The notes under the pieces: generated by a model
The model's database searches: none
Told to the model about the DNA's origin: nothing
What the model saw: only the letters and a program-made list of their open reading frames with translations
Program-made: the position numbers and the translations under genes
In this document: positions 1 through 10,701 of the stretch, piece by piece
Position numbering within the stretch: position 1 is the stretch's first letter
Layout: the number at the start of each line of letters is the position of its first letter
Source: Lumbricus rubellus
Lineage: Eukaryota; Annelida; Clitellata; Crassiclitellata; Lumbricidae
Reading direction: 5' to 3'
DNA length: 64,000 bases
Assembly: GCA_945859605.1 (NCBI GenBank)
Contig: OX243818.1
Span: 39,405,262-39,469,261, forward strand

Positions 1-2017
1 GGGGATCCGATGGTCAACTCTACGTGTTTGTGAGGGCTCGCCACAGGTGACTCTCAGCTAACTGTTTTGTTTTGCAACGTGTTATTTTTCGCTCGCTATG
101 ACTATTAATTAATATCATTTGGGCTAGTTAGCGCCGAGAGTGCCTATGAGTAGATATCTTGAAGAGGCGCTATATAAATTGAATGAATGAATGAATGCCA
201 TCTTCTTTGAGCGCAAAAGCACTAACTCCAAATTTGTCAACTTTTTGTTTATTTTTTTGCTGCCAATGCATGTTTTGTTTTATATGTGCAGAGATGATAT
301 TGTTTTAGTGTAAAAACAGCAACTATATGATTATTTGAGCTATTTCCAATGACCTATTTTTGAATTGTGCGACCTGCGGTTCTATTGACACATGGTTTGC
401 GTTTCAGTAAACATGATTGTTAATGTATGCAATGATTGTCAAGGGGGCGGTGTGCTGAAGAATTGTTGAAAATGTATTTAAGAGGAAAATTGTATTTTTC
501 ATGCAATCAGAATGATGTTGCTTTGATTTTTATTATTATTCTTAATATGCTAGTGTGTTTAAATCAGGGTGTTGTTGTAACTAGAAATAATAATCAATTT
601 GATATCTTGTTATGAACAAATGTGTATTTATGAGTGGTTCGCTAAAACATTGTTTTCGCTTATAATTAGCACTCAAAACTGTAATAAAGATTTTTTAAAT
701 ATCGCCCTAATTTAATTAGCTCTGAGGATACTTTTTACCTTCGTTATCTAATTTGTGTGGTTATAAACAGAAGGCTAGTAAACTTTTGTGGAATGCATTT
801 GTTCTGTTTGTGTGTATGTAGTCATTTCTCTAAAACATTTAAAATTTAATATTTAACATTCTCATTTTTAAATAGATTTATTAATTAAGTTTTTCAAGTA
901 AATAAATTCAATTTTTACACAAATCATTTTTATCTAATGTGTGATAATTATAAAGACTGTTGTATCATGCATTTTAACAATTGAATATTGGTTGTATGAC
1001 TGTTTTTTGGTTGCATTTTCTCCTTTTAATGTGATTTATATTGCCCTAATTTAGCTGAACTCAGTCTGTTGGATAAGCTTTTGTTTCCGACAATCTCAAT
1101 TTTCTCTGAGTGAAATGTTGATTCAAGTCTCTAGATAAATGAATGATTTTGACATTTCAGAAGTCTTACTGTTTAAATAATTAATCTTGCATTATAAATT
1201 TAGCTGGATAATTTTCCTCTTGCCAATTGAATGGAATTAATGATTTTGAAAATGTATTGCATGTGTTACTGTCATAAATATTGTTTTTATTTTTAATACA
1301 ATGAATGGTGTGAACTTTGTTAAAAATTATTTTCATGGAAACTTGCGTTTTTCTATTGCATGTAAGAAGTATATTTGGGCTCCTAAATCGAATCTCAGAT
1401 TTCAGGGTTCTTGTGGGATTAATTTTGTGATTGGAAATTGCAGAAATTCACCTGAGAATCGGTTACAACCACATTTATAGGTCTACACCTGGTCTTCATA
1501 TTGCCATTAGAGGCATTGTGAGGGCTGACTGTAGGCAGAATGGATGGCAACCCATAGTCCCAAGTACAGCCAACCTCATAGCGCCGACAGCGGCCGATCA
1601 TTTGCCAATAGCGGCCCTATAAAGGCCATTAGAGACAGTGTGATGGTAGCCTGGGGAGCAATAGGTGGCCCCTTACAAACACCAATGCCGCGCCGATAGA
1701 TAGCGATGAATTTACACCAGTGGGCCCCTAGACGCCGACGCCATAACAATGAATAGAAGCCCGCACTTATACACCGCTGGGCCGGCAGATAAATTCATAT
1801 GCGCAACCTATGCACCGCGCGGTGCTCAATGAGGCGAAGAATACACGTTGGGCCTGTTTGGGAAAGATCATCCGCCCCCCTATTGGGCTACTCTATTGGG
1901 CCGAATGAGGTACGATGGGCGTTGCCAGATGGGCGAAGATGCCGTGAGCCCCGAGTTTGCCGCTGTGGGCTAAGTAGGTTGGCATGGTACGGGCACTGCG
2001 ATTTCTGGCTGTCTGGG
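1..2017 (+). repeat. Left arm of a 2,017-bp inverted repeat
   Basis: Position p matches the complement of position 37003-p with no indel between the two ends, and every stretch I compared was identical. The match stops at 2017 (next base a; the complement needed is t). The arm has an AT-rich part (1 to about 1400, with a CR1/SINE-like 3' tail at about 120-200) and a GC-rich part (about 1560-2017) rich in GGGCC words. I see no convincing gene; the small open frames are mirrored exactly in the other arm and look incidental. The arm reaches the window edge, so its outer end may lie outside. Confidence 0.95.
120..200 (+). repeat. CR1/SINE-type 3' tail
   Basis: The sequence has the module GAGAGTGCCTATGAGTAGAT, then CTTGAAGAGGCGCTATATAA, then (GAAT)n. 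The same module ends the CR1-like coding fragment at 57.2 kb (minus) and recurs at 13.73, 23.63 and 53.17 kb. It is read as a 5'-truncated LINE or SINE end and is duplicated in the inverted arm at 36803-36883. Confidence 0.6.
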
Positions 2018-2363
2018 AACTCGTCCACTGAAATAGAAGCCGGATTATCGAGAAAACGCTTGGGAAATAGAAGCTGGATGAAAGTTCTTTATTTACGAAA
2101 TAGGAGCTGGATTTATGAAAAAAAGTATAATGGTTTCCTTGCTTAAATAGAAGCTGAATTGATGATTTTCATCATGTGTTTCAACATGCATCCAGCTTCT
2201 ATTTCAGATCGAACAAAAACTTGATCCATCTTCCATTTCTTAAGCATTTTTTCATGAATCCAGCTTCTATTTCATCTGTAAAAAACCTTCATCCAGCTTT
2301 TATTCCCCAAGCGTTTTCTCAATAATCCGGCTTCTATTTCAGTGGACGAGTTGTCGTGGAACC
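2018..2363. mobile_element. Foldback element FB1, left end missing
   Basis: It starts within the left terminal repeats (AACTCGTCCACTGAAATAG), directly at the edge of the 2,017-bp repeat. It then runs through GAAATAGAAGCTGGAT units, the centre (GATTTTCATCATGTGT) and the inverted units, to the right end ...GTTGTCGTGGAACC. It is nearly the same sequence as the complete copy at 63489-63962. The left terminus (GGTGTCACGAC) is absent, so the 2-kb repeat has replaced or interrupted it. Confidence 0.8.
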
Positions 2364-2375
2364 GTATCCCACAAC

Positions 2376-3149
2376 CTGGACATCTGGAGTGAAATTCAGA
2401 CTTGTGGAGACCATCAGCTTAATTTCTTCTATAAATGCTTGTCCTTTCTAAGTACTCTTCTTGCTTTAAGCCTATAGGCTTCAGCACACATATTTTCAGG
2501 TCTTCGGTTTCTGTTCTCATGGCAAAGGGGCCTACTCTCTAATAATTATTATTAGCCTTAGATCCACTGTAGATTTATTCTTCCTTGATTTAGCTACTTC
2601 TTTAGAAGTTTCTCGTACCTCATAGACTCGTAGTAGATGATTCTGCTTCAGCACACATAGGCCCTTTTGTTCATGTGGGAAAATGTATGAGATGTGTTCT
2701 CCTGCTTACAAGCAAGGTTGTGGCATGGTCTGTGACAATGCAGAACTGCTGATCAAAAATTACATTAAGGCTGATGAAGACGAAGATCCTTTTTAGATAG
2801 CTATATAGATGACCTGAAAACAATAGAATGACTTGAAATTCATGATGATGCCGTAGAAACAGAATATGTCCATGTGACCACAGTATTATAGCCTACTGTG
2901 ATGTAGGCCTAACCTTGATTTATTCTTAACGTGCGTTACAAATTCTTAATTTCAAGCTTTTGCATTTATAAATTTATATTTTTGAGTGATGCTTTCAATG
3001 TGATTGATGTGAATGCTATTTAAAGAGTTGAAGAAGACCCCAAAAATTAGTAAAATATAAATTATGTGTAGGCTACTTAAGACTTAAGTTAAGCTTAGTG
3101 CATTCGTATACTAGGCTATAGCCTAGACATTAACTCGATAGTGCTTCAC
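2376..3149. other. Stretch without recognised features
   Basis: This is AT-rich, non-coding sequence in all six frames with frequent stops. I found no repeat family shared with the rest of the window. Confidence 0.5.
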
Positions 3150-3559
3150 AAGGTTAGTTATGTTCAATGTGTTCACCACCAGTCACCACACTTGTTATGA
3201 GTCTCTTTGCAAAGTTCTTGGTACCCTGTTTCTTTTCTAAATTATAACAGCAATGATTCTCTGACAATATTAAGTCTATATGATAACAATTATTTGATAC
3301 GTGACTTAATAAAATCGCTTTTTGACAGTCACTTTTTGTCACGTTATATATTGGAATCGTCAAAAAACATTGGGTGGACTCACTAAAAGTGAAATAACTT
3401 TTGTTCTGTTGGAGATGTTATGATGAAATTTGGCAGTTGTACGTAGATATGAATTTCCCTTAAGCTTGTGAAACGTGATTGAAAAATTCTCACTTCTGGC
3501 CAAGATATTGCCAAAAAACCTTAGAAAAACCTTAAAGTCGTCTTTTTTGGTCCACCCTG
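3150..3559. mobile_element. Mariner-like element, 3' part only
   Basis: The right end ...GTCCACCCTG is followed by TA. The subterminal text (TGATGAAATTTGGC, GGCCAAGATATTGCCAAAAAAC) matches the long terminal repeats of the element at 37.40-38.63 kb. The left half is missing and no transposase frame survives. Confidence 0.65.
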
Positions 3560-3753
3560 TATTTAATTGTCGTCCGATTTGTGGGCATCTTCACCAGGAC
3601 TTACTAGACAATGTATGGATTAAGTTCATGTAGAGATTTGCTTCTCATTAATTTTTCCTGGGTGGCTCTGCTTGTCTGCCCGCCTATAGTCTGGGTTTTT
3701 CTAGGGTTTTTTCGCAAGGAAATCTAGGTTTATTTCTGAAACCTCAGTGGCAA

Positions 3754-5345
3754 CACTGAGTTTTACGCTGTAACGGAAATCAGATTTCAAATAATGTTTT
3801 TGCTATTATTGATAACCTGCTATTTTAAAGTTGAAAACCAACGTTAATCTACAGAGATTGATAAATTCTCTACCGCCGTTTTCTAGTTTTTGAAGTTGAT
3901 CAGCACGCAGGTTAACGAAATGCATGTTATCAGATAAAAGTAAGAAGCAATCTAAAATTCTAGATATGTGATTTCGCTCCTGTGTGTATGGTGTCACGAC
4001 AACTCGTCTCCGGACCGTCTAACGACAACTCGTCTAACGACAAGTGGTCTCCGGACAATTCGTCTAACGACAACTGGTCTACTGGCAACTGATCCAGCGC
4101 TTGAGAAATGGAAGCTGCATGACAGTTTTTAGAGGTGAAGTGGAAGTTGGATTGATGAAAAAGCGCAAGAGAAATGGAGTCTGGATGATGGATCTTTTAC
4201 AGGTGAAATAGAAGCTGGATTGACGAAAATAACGCATGATAAATAAAAGCCGGATGAAGGTATTTCTGGATCTCAAATAGAAGCTGGATTGATAAGAAAA
4301 CCGCTTAGGTAATGGAAGCTGGATGAGGGTATTTTTTATATCTGAAATAGAAGCTGGATTGACTAAAATAACAGACGAGAAATAGAAGCTGGATGAAGGT
4401 GTTTTTAGATTTGAAGTAGAAATGGGTGCATGTCGGAATACATGAATTAAAATCATCAATCCAGCTTCCATTTACGCTAAAAACCCATTTTCGTAAATCC
4501 AGCTTCTATTTCATCAATACTATTCGTCTGTAGACCAGTTGTCGTTAGACCGGTTGTCCGGAGACGAGTTGTCGGTAGACGTGTTGTCGTTAGACCAGTT
4601 GTCGTGGAACTGTGTGTATTGTTGCCAAAGTAGAGGCGGCATTTATTAAACAAATTCCTGCTTGAGCGGAAGGATGGATTCATTTCAAACTAGAAGTCGG
4701 GTTTATTAAAAATAACAATGCTGCAACGAACCAATAATCTACGAAGCTAAAATACGTCTACGAAATTTAACATAAACCTAATAATCATAACCTTTTTGGA
4801 CTGTTATGAGCGTGGCTAATTGTAATCTGGTTGAACTTCCTGAGCCTGCACCGTATGTTGCTAGGTATAATTATGTCGTTTCAGAGAAGGTTGCATATTC
4901 ACCTGTGTAATTGACCATAAAAATAATGGAGGTCTATTAATTCTTCCTCTGTACACCTCCTGCCGTAGGCGTATGGGTTCGGTGTCCCTTATCTGGGCAA
5001 ATAATGGCGCAAATTCTGGAATTAGCTTCCGTACACATCGGTGATTTGATGGCTTTCTTTGAGACATTTTACTCTTGCAAGTCATACTGCAAGTATGAAA
5101 CATGTATGGAAGAATCTAAGCAGAACATCTGAATTTTTGCACTAAAATGCATTTATGCTCCTTTGTAGCAATTCAGGCTCAATAACTTAATAGGCTAAGT
5201 AGGCCTAATTTTACAATTCGTATTATAGCTGGAGTTAAGCCACTGACACCAGTCTTTTCTCATAATTTGCTCGACTTACATTTCACCTTCCTTGTTACCA
5301 TCCTGTTATGTGAAGCATACTGCTATGAATAATTGTTGATGGTTA
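3754..5345 (+). repeat. Upstream flank of the duplicated zinc-finger block, copy 1
   Basis: From GTTTTACGCTGTAACGGAA onward this flank aligns with 14341-15170 and then about 17850-17960, with scattered substitutions. Copy 1 carries the foldback element FB2. Copy 2 lacks FB2 but carries a 2.6-kb nested insertion nearer the gene. No coding sequence is recognised here; it presumably contains promoter and 5' non-coding exon sequence of ZNF-A. Confidence 0.75.
3990..4609. mobile_element. Foldback element FB2, complete, with target duplication
   Basis: The left end is GGTGTCACGACAACTCGTC and the right end is GACAACTGGTCGTGGAA in inverted sense. The flanks both read CTGTGTGTAT (3980-3989 and 4610-4619). 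The paralogous site at about 14575-14590 reads CCTGTGTGTATTGTTGCC with nothing inserted, which is the pre-insertion state. The body is a palindrome of 33-35-bp units (GAAATAGAAGCTGGAT...). There is no open frame. A 9-10-bp duplication and long modular ends are typical of Mutator-like or foldback elements, but the superfamily is inferred. Confidence 0.88.
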
Positions 5346-5420
5346 CAATTAACTGAATTGAATTCAATTAATCATATTTCAATATTTCATGCAGCCTCAA
5401 AATATTCACAATCACTAGCG

Positions 5421-7745
5421 ATGTCGCAAAACATTTCTTCCAAGTGTTCATTTGGAAATGTCGAAATAAATGCAGCAATAGAAAAGACGCGAAGCTCCCA
5501 ACTAAGCCAGAAGAACTTTGATATTCGTACGAAAGGAAAAGAGACAAGCCGTTCCAAAGACAAGAAACACGGATGCGAGCTATGCAGGAAAATGTTTAAC
5601 TACCCTAGTTACCTGAAGAATCACATGAAAACTCATACTAAAGAGAAACCATACCAATGCCAGATGTGCACAAAAGCGTTTGCATACCGGGTTCAACTTC
5701 AACTTCACATGTCAATGCACACAGGCGAGAAACCTTTCCAATGCCAAGTATGCCAGAAGGGTTTTTTCCAGCCGTCCAGTGTAAAATCCCATGTAAGAAT
5801 TCATATTGAAGAGAAACCGCACCAATGCCAATCATGTGACTTTAAAACTAAGTACAAAACTTACATGAAGAGGCACATAAGAAGACATACTGGAGAGAAA
5901 CCATACATTTGCCAGATATGTAAGAAAACATTCTCAAGCTCCTCAGCCATGAGAAGTCATGAAAAATTTCACTCTGGAAAGAAGCCATTTCCGTGTCAGG
6001 TTTGTCAAAAACAATTCGTGGTACCTGCCGCACTAAAGGTTCATGTTAGACAACATACAGGCGAAAAACCTTTCCAATGCCAGATATGCAAGAAAGATTT
6101 CTCTCAACGTGGCAATCTGGCATATCACGTTAGAATTCATTCTCAAGATAAACTATTTCACTGCGAAATATGCAAGAAAAAATTTACTCACTATAACAGT
6201 CTGCAGTTGCATGTTCGACTCCATACTGGGGAAAAACCTTTCAAATGCCAGGTATGTCAAAAGTGGTTTCTTGATCCATCCGGTCTACGAAGACATGCCA
6301 GAAATCATACTGGAGAAAAACCATACCTCTGCCAGTTATGCCCCCAAGCATACGCAGAATATGGTAGTCTCGTAGCTCACAATAGGACGCACACTGGAGA
6401 GAAACCATTCCTTTGCCATGTCTGTCAGAAAACGTTCTCATGCTCTGCAGGCCTTATATACCATGAAAGGTGCCACTCTGGAGAGAAGCCATTTCTCTGC
6501 CAGAAATGCCATAAATCGTTCTCAGGTTCTTCAGGTCTGAGATACCATGAAAGATGCCACTCCGGAGAGAAGCCATACTTCTGCCAGGAATGCCATAAAT
6601 CGTTCTCAGGTTCTTCAGGTCTGAGATATCATGAAAGAAGCCACTTTGCAGAGAAGCCATACCTCTGTCAGGAATGCCATAAATCGTTCTCATGTTCTTC
6701 AGGTCTGAGATATCATGAAAGATGCCACTCTGGAGATAAGCCATACTTCTGCCAGGAATGCCATAAATCGTTCTCATGTTCTTCAGGTCTGAGATATCAT
6801 GAAAGATACCACTCTGGAGAGAAGCCATACCTCTGCCAGGAATGCCATAAATCGTTCTCATGTTCTTCAAGTCTGAAACATCATGAAAGATGCCACTCTG
6901 GAGAGAAGCCATACCTCTGCCAGGAATGTCATAAATCGTTCTCAAGTTCTTCAAGTCTGAGACATCATGAAAGATGCCACTCTGGAGAGAGGCCATACCT
7001 CTGCCTGGAATGTCGTAAATTGTTCTCATGTTCTTCAAGTCTGAAACAACATGAAAGATTCCACTCTGGAGAGAAGCCATACGTTTGCGATGAATGTCAT
7101 AAAACGTTTGCATGCGCATCTGGTTTGACAAGTCACAGAAAATGCCACTCTGGAGATAATCCGTTTTTGTGTCAAGTTTGCCAAAAAACATTTGCAAGAT
7201 CTTGTCAACTGGAAATTCATGTCAGAATCCATACAAGAGATAATCCAAAACCATGTGATTTATGTACGAAACCATTTGCCTCTCATTGTGACCACAAAAG
7301 AGACCCCAAAATCCATTCCGGAGATAGACATTTTAAATGCGAACTGTGCGAAAAGAGTTTCAGGTGGCCGTCACAGCGAGCACAACACTTTAGAATCCAT
7401 TCTGGAGAGAAGCCTTTCAAATGTCAAATATGTACTAAAAGTTTCGCCTATTCTTCTAGTGTCGCATATCATGCTAGAGCCCATAGCGGAGAGAAACCTT
7501 TCGAATGCCAGGTGTGTAAAAAGCGTTTTTGTAGTCATGGTAGTCTAACACAGCATGCTAGAATTCATACTGGAGAAAAGCCTTACGAATGTCAGATATG
7601 CCAGAGGCGTTTTACTGCCTCTGCCGGTTTAGGTAGTCATTCAAAGTTTCATAGCGGATTGAAGCCATACCTTTGTCAGGTCTGTCAGAAAACATTCGCA
7701 TTCTCTTCAGCTCTGAAATATCATGAAAAAGCTCACCAGCTATAG
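5421..7745 (+). CDS. C2H2 zinc-finger protein with 26 fingers (ZNF-A)
   Basis: A 774-aa protein, presumably a nuclear DNA-binding regulator. After a 51-residue leader without a recognised domain, 26 C2H2 fingers follow at an exact 28-residue spacing from residue 52 to residue 772 (C-x2-C-x12-H-x3-H with TGEKP-type linkers). Finger 21 (residues 612-632) lacks its first zinc-binding histidine (HKRDPKIH). Fingers 12-18 are almost identical at DNA level (84-bp unit). The start ATG at 5421 (MSQNISS) is chosen because the frame upstream differs between the two paralogues by one base, and a conserved acceptor-like TTTCATGCAG lies at 5384-5393. Upstream exons are therefore likely non-coding. No KRAB, BTB or SCAN domain is present in this exon. 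Confidence 0.9.
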   Translation: MSQNISSKCSFGNVEINAAIEKTRSSQLSQKNFDIRTKGKETSRSKDKKHGCELCRKMFNYPSYLKNHMKTHTKEKPYQCQMCTKAFAYRVQLQLHMSMHTGEKPFQCQVCQKGFFQPSSVKSHVRIHIEEKPHQCQSCDFKTKYKTYMKRHIRRHTGEKPYICQICKKTFSSSSAMRSHEKFHSGKKPFPCQVCQKQFVVPAALKVHVRQHTGEKPFQCQICKKDFSQRGNLAYHVRIHSQDKLFHCEICKKKFTHYNSLQLHVRLHTGEKPFKCQVCQKWFLDPSGLRRHARNHTGEKPYLCQLCPQAYAEYGSLVAHNRTHTGEKPFLCHVCQKTFSCSAGLIYHERCHSGEKPFLCQKCHKSFSGSSGLRYHERCHSGEKPYFCQECHKSFSGSSGLRYHERSHFAEKPYLCQECHKSFSCSSGLRYHERCHSGDKPYFCQECHKSFSCSSGLRYHERYHSGEKPYLCQECHKSFSCSSSLKHHERCHSGEKPYLCQECHKSFSSSSSLRHHERCHSGERPYLCLECRKLFSCSSSLKQHERFHSGEKPYVCDECHKTFACASGLTSHRKCHSGDNPFLCQVCQKTFARSCQLEIHVRIHTRDNPKPCDLCTKPFASHCDHKRDPKIHSGDRHFKCELCEKSFRWPSQRAQHFRIHSGEKPFKCQICTKSFAYSSSVAYHARAHSGEKPFECQVCKKRFCSHGSLTQHARIHTGEKPYECQICQRRFTASAGLGSHSKFHSGLKPYLCQVCQKTFAFSSALKYHEKAHQL

Positions 7746-8060
7746 AAACCAATTGCTTCAGGTTTTAAACGCAAAACATTTTCCAACCCATCAAATTAAA
7801 GAAATATTATGTTCGAAAACATCTTTGAGGAAAGCCATCATTTTCATGCATTTCTGTCCTGCAGATAGAGTATGCATTAATTAGCAGCTGATAATTTTTT
7901 TGTTGAATAATATTAATTTGCTTGCTCCTCAAGACCAATATTTTTTGTGTGATAACAAACTCTGTTTTTGTTGTCTTTGTCAGATACATCGGAAATAATG
8001 TCTGGATATTTTGTGATATGAAGGCATACGTAAAACCCAATAACCAATGCTGTATATAAG
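7746..8060 (+). other. 3' flank of ZNF-A
   Basis: This shows patchy similarity to the sequence after ZNF-B (20600-20840), for example GTCCTGCAGA and CATCGGAAATA. It presumably includes the 3' untranslated region. ATTAAA occurs at about 7795, but no canonical AATAAA is seen close by. Confidence 0.45.
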
Positions 8061-8063
8061 TGT

Positions 8064-8280
8064 TGGTGTAGGTGTGGCGTCGTTGCCTTGGAGCCGGAAG
8101 GTTCGAGGTTCGAATCCTCTTCGCCACGTAAGGACCTTAGGGAAGTCATTCACTCACAATTGCTCAGCGCTTCGGCGTGAAACTCCGATGCAGTAACCTC
8201 TCTGCATTCGGGAGCGCCTCCGAGTAAAGAGCTTGAAGGGGCGATATAACAAGTGCACATACAAACAATAAATAAAAAAA
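8064..8280 (+). repeat. tRNA-headed SINE
   Basis: The head has GTGGCGTCGTTGCCTTGGAG and a B-box-like GGTTCGAATCC. It is followed by a body with GTGAAACTCCGATGCAGT and a tail CTTGAAGGGGCGATATAACA, then AGTGCACATACAAACAAT. It matches 39171-39390 (+) and the minus-strand copies at 42.7 and 45.2 kb. The tail resembles the CR1-like LINE end at 57.2 kb. Confidence 0.8.
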
Positions 8281-8398
8281 CGAGATTTGTCTGATCTTCA
8301 AGCCTACAATGTTGCATTAGACTAAACACTGAAGATAAACCGTTCCAAAGCCAGTTATACTGTTACAGGCTATGAGATTCGATTGGGATAGCATAGTG

Positions 8399-9619
8399 CC
8401 GGTGTAAAGGTTTCAGGTTATCCCCTCCTAAACATTACCCCTCTGAAAACTGTAAATTGCATCAATCATCGCATTTTTTGCACTAAAAATATCAGAAAAA
8501 TCATCCCGCTTCTTGTTTTGGTCTGAGGATTTTCATCCGTCATCCCACGTCGTGGTTTGTTATCAATATTTTCATCTGTAATTAAAATACTAATCGTCGC
8601 TGAAGTTAACATGGAGAAAATGGCTTCGAGGCTATTATTTTTTCCCGATCAAAATATTGATAGCAAACCACGAAGTGCGATGACGGATGGAAATCTTCAG
8701 ACCAAAACAAGAAGCGGGATGATTTTTCTGATTTTTTCAGTGCAATAATTGCGGTGATTGATGCAAATCTAGTTTCAGGGGGTAATCTGAAACCGGTTTC
8801 AAGTTACCCAAACATTACCCCCGGTAACTTGAAACCGGTTTCATCCTACCCCCGGTTTCAGGTTACCCCCTCTGAATTCCGAATCAATTCCGTATATCCA
8901 GCTTCCATTTCTCAAACGTTGTCTCCGTCAATGAAGCTTCTATTTTACCTATCGAAACCTTCATCCAGCTTCCATTTCACTTACAGAGAACCTTCATCAG
9001 CTTCCATTTCTCATAAAGGCGAACCTTCATCCAGCTTCCATTTCTCAAGCGTCGTTTCGTCAATCCAGTTTTTATTTCACCTAGAGAACCTTCATCCAGC
9101 TTCCATTTCACCTCTAGAGAACCTACCTACATCCAGCTTCCATTTCACCGCTAAAGAGCCTTCATCCAACTTCTATTTCACCTACAGAGAACCTTCATCC
9201 ATTTCTCTAACGCATGAGAAATTGAAGCTGGATGAAGGCTCTATAAAGGTGAAATGGAAGCTGAATGAAGGTTCGGTGTAGGTGAAATAGAAGCTGGATT
9301 GACGAAAACGACACGTGAGAAATGGAAGTTGGATGAATGTTCTCTAAATGTGAAATAGAAACTGGATGAAGGTTCTCTATAGGCGAAGTAGAAGCTGGAT
9401 TGACGAAAACGACGTGCAATTAAATAACTGTTTTCAATGGGGGGGGGGGGGGGGGGGGTAACCTGAAACCGTAGGAGGTAGTATGAAACCGGTTTGAGAT
9501 TACCTCCGAGGGTAACTTGAAACCGATATCAGATTACCGGGGGGGGGGGGTAATCTCAAACCGGTTTCAAGTTAGCGGGGGGGTAATGTTTAGGAGGGGT
9601 AATTTGAAACCTTTACACC
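8399..9619. mobile_element. Large foldback element of the GTGTAAAGG family
   Basis: The ends CCGGTGTAAAGGTTTCAGG and ...GAAACCTTTACACC are inverted. Inside lies a palindromic core like the 456-bp copy at 15248-15703 (about 8440-8790), then runs of GGTAACTTGAAACCGGTTTC, then a 0.5-kb array of GAAATAGAAGCTGGAT units (8886-9420), then G-tracts. No transposase is present. Confidence 0.7.
8886..9420. repeat. Array of 33-35-bp AGCTTCTATTTC units
   Basis: About 14 units contain CCAGCTTCYATTTC, or its complement GAAATRGAAGCTGGAT, alternating with CGTTGTTTTCGTCAAT or AGAGAACCTTCAT spacers. The orientation flips near 9215. Identical units form the bodies of the FB elements. Confidence 0.8.
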
Positions 9620-9956
9620 AGTGTAAATGTTTCAAATTACCCCTCCTAACCATTACCCACCGGTAACTTGAAACCGGTTTCAGATTATCCCCGTAAACTA
9701 AATTTGCATCAATCACCACATTTATTGCACTAAAAAATCATAAAAATTATCCCGCTTCTTGTTTTGGTCTGAAGATTTCCGTCCGTCATCCCACTTCGTG
9801 GTTTGCTATCAATATTTTAACCGAAAAAAATAATAGCCTCGAAGCCATTTTCTTCATGTAAACTTCAGCGGCTATTAGTATTTTAGTTTCAGATGCAATT
9901 TACAGTTTTCAGGGGAGTAATGTTTAGGAGGGGGTAGTCTGAAACCTTTATACCGG
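9620..9956. mobile_element. Small foldback element of the GTGTAAAGG family
   Basis: The left end GTGTAAATGTTTCAAATTAC is head to head with the previous element. The right end is ...GTCTGAAACCTTTATACCGG. The core has TCCCGCTTCTTGTTTTGGTC and CCACTTCGTGGTTTGCTATC, shared with 8399-8830 and 15248-15703. It is non-coding. Confidence 0.75.
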
Positions 9957-10689
9957 TAATCTTTTTAGCAGAACTTTTTAATCGAGTCCACACAATTTTG
10001 TTAAATTTGCCTATAATTATGTTAACCTTTCTACTAGCGACACTGCCTTTCAGGCATAGGCTACTCAAAACATGCTCCTCTGCATATACACAAGACACGA
10101 AATACATCATTCTGTGGATGCGTCTTCTATTCAGGATGAATTGAAAATGTTCGTTGCCTGTTCAGTCTGTATCATCTCAGTTTTAATATTCGCCTATGCA
10201 TGATGAGTAATTTTTTTAATTATGTGACGACGTAGGCCTATTTACGTACGGCTTGAACTGAGATAGGCCTATCCAGCAATTTTTATTGCCGAAAGGAAGT
10301 GATCTAAAGTAGAACGGAAAAGTCAGACGATGGTTGAAGTAAATAATACTGTGGATGAAGCAAATAGCAAATGAAATTGTAAATTCTAATTTTCATCGAG
10401 TTCAAAGTATATGACTTTTTTCCAAGCCAATGGCTAAAGTGATGCAAGTAAAATAATTGACTTTTTATTTGATTAGGCCTACACACAATTTAAGACATGT
10501 GTTTATAGTTTTAGCGTCTAAGGAACATCTCCAGTTCATTTAGTGTGTGCATAAGTCAGCAGTTCAACTATTAAAGACCTACGCCTCGATTCTTAGGTTG
10601 ATTTATGCTTACACTGATGATAATTAGGCTATACACCACATGAAGAATTATAATTATTGGTATTTTGTTGCTTTCTTGTTTTTGTCACT
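9957..10689. other. Stretch without recognised features
   Basis: This is AT-rich with several TAGGCCTA words. I see no open frame of substance and no repeat family shared within the window. Confidence 0.5.
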
Positions 10690-10701
10690 TTTACATGGTC
10701 T

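Noticed and set aside
1799..2146. 115-residue open frame crossing the edge of the inverted repeat
   Set aside because: It runs from the GC-rich repeat straight into FB1, and the mirrored copy at 34977-35204 ends differently, so it is not a conserved gene.
4079..4683. Open frames over the foldback arrays (Ser/Phe/Leu-rich; and similar at 8754-9281, 15801-16016, 63716-63985)
   Set aside because: They arise from the 33-35-bp periodic units, whose length lets frames stay open; the sequences change with copy number and show no domain.
6454..7197. 247-residue antisense open frame across ZNF-A (repeats of GMASLQSGIFHDISDLKNM)
   Set aside because: Shadow of the 84-bp finger repeat on the other strand; the same shadow appears opposite ZNF-B. 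The C2H2 reading has the conserved Cys/His pattern.
8064..8135. Possible true tRNA gene
   Set aside because: It has a B box and a partial stem, but the 5' half does not fold as a tRNA and the sequence continues into a SINE body and tail repeated elsewhere.
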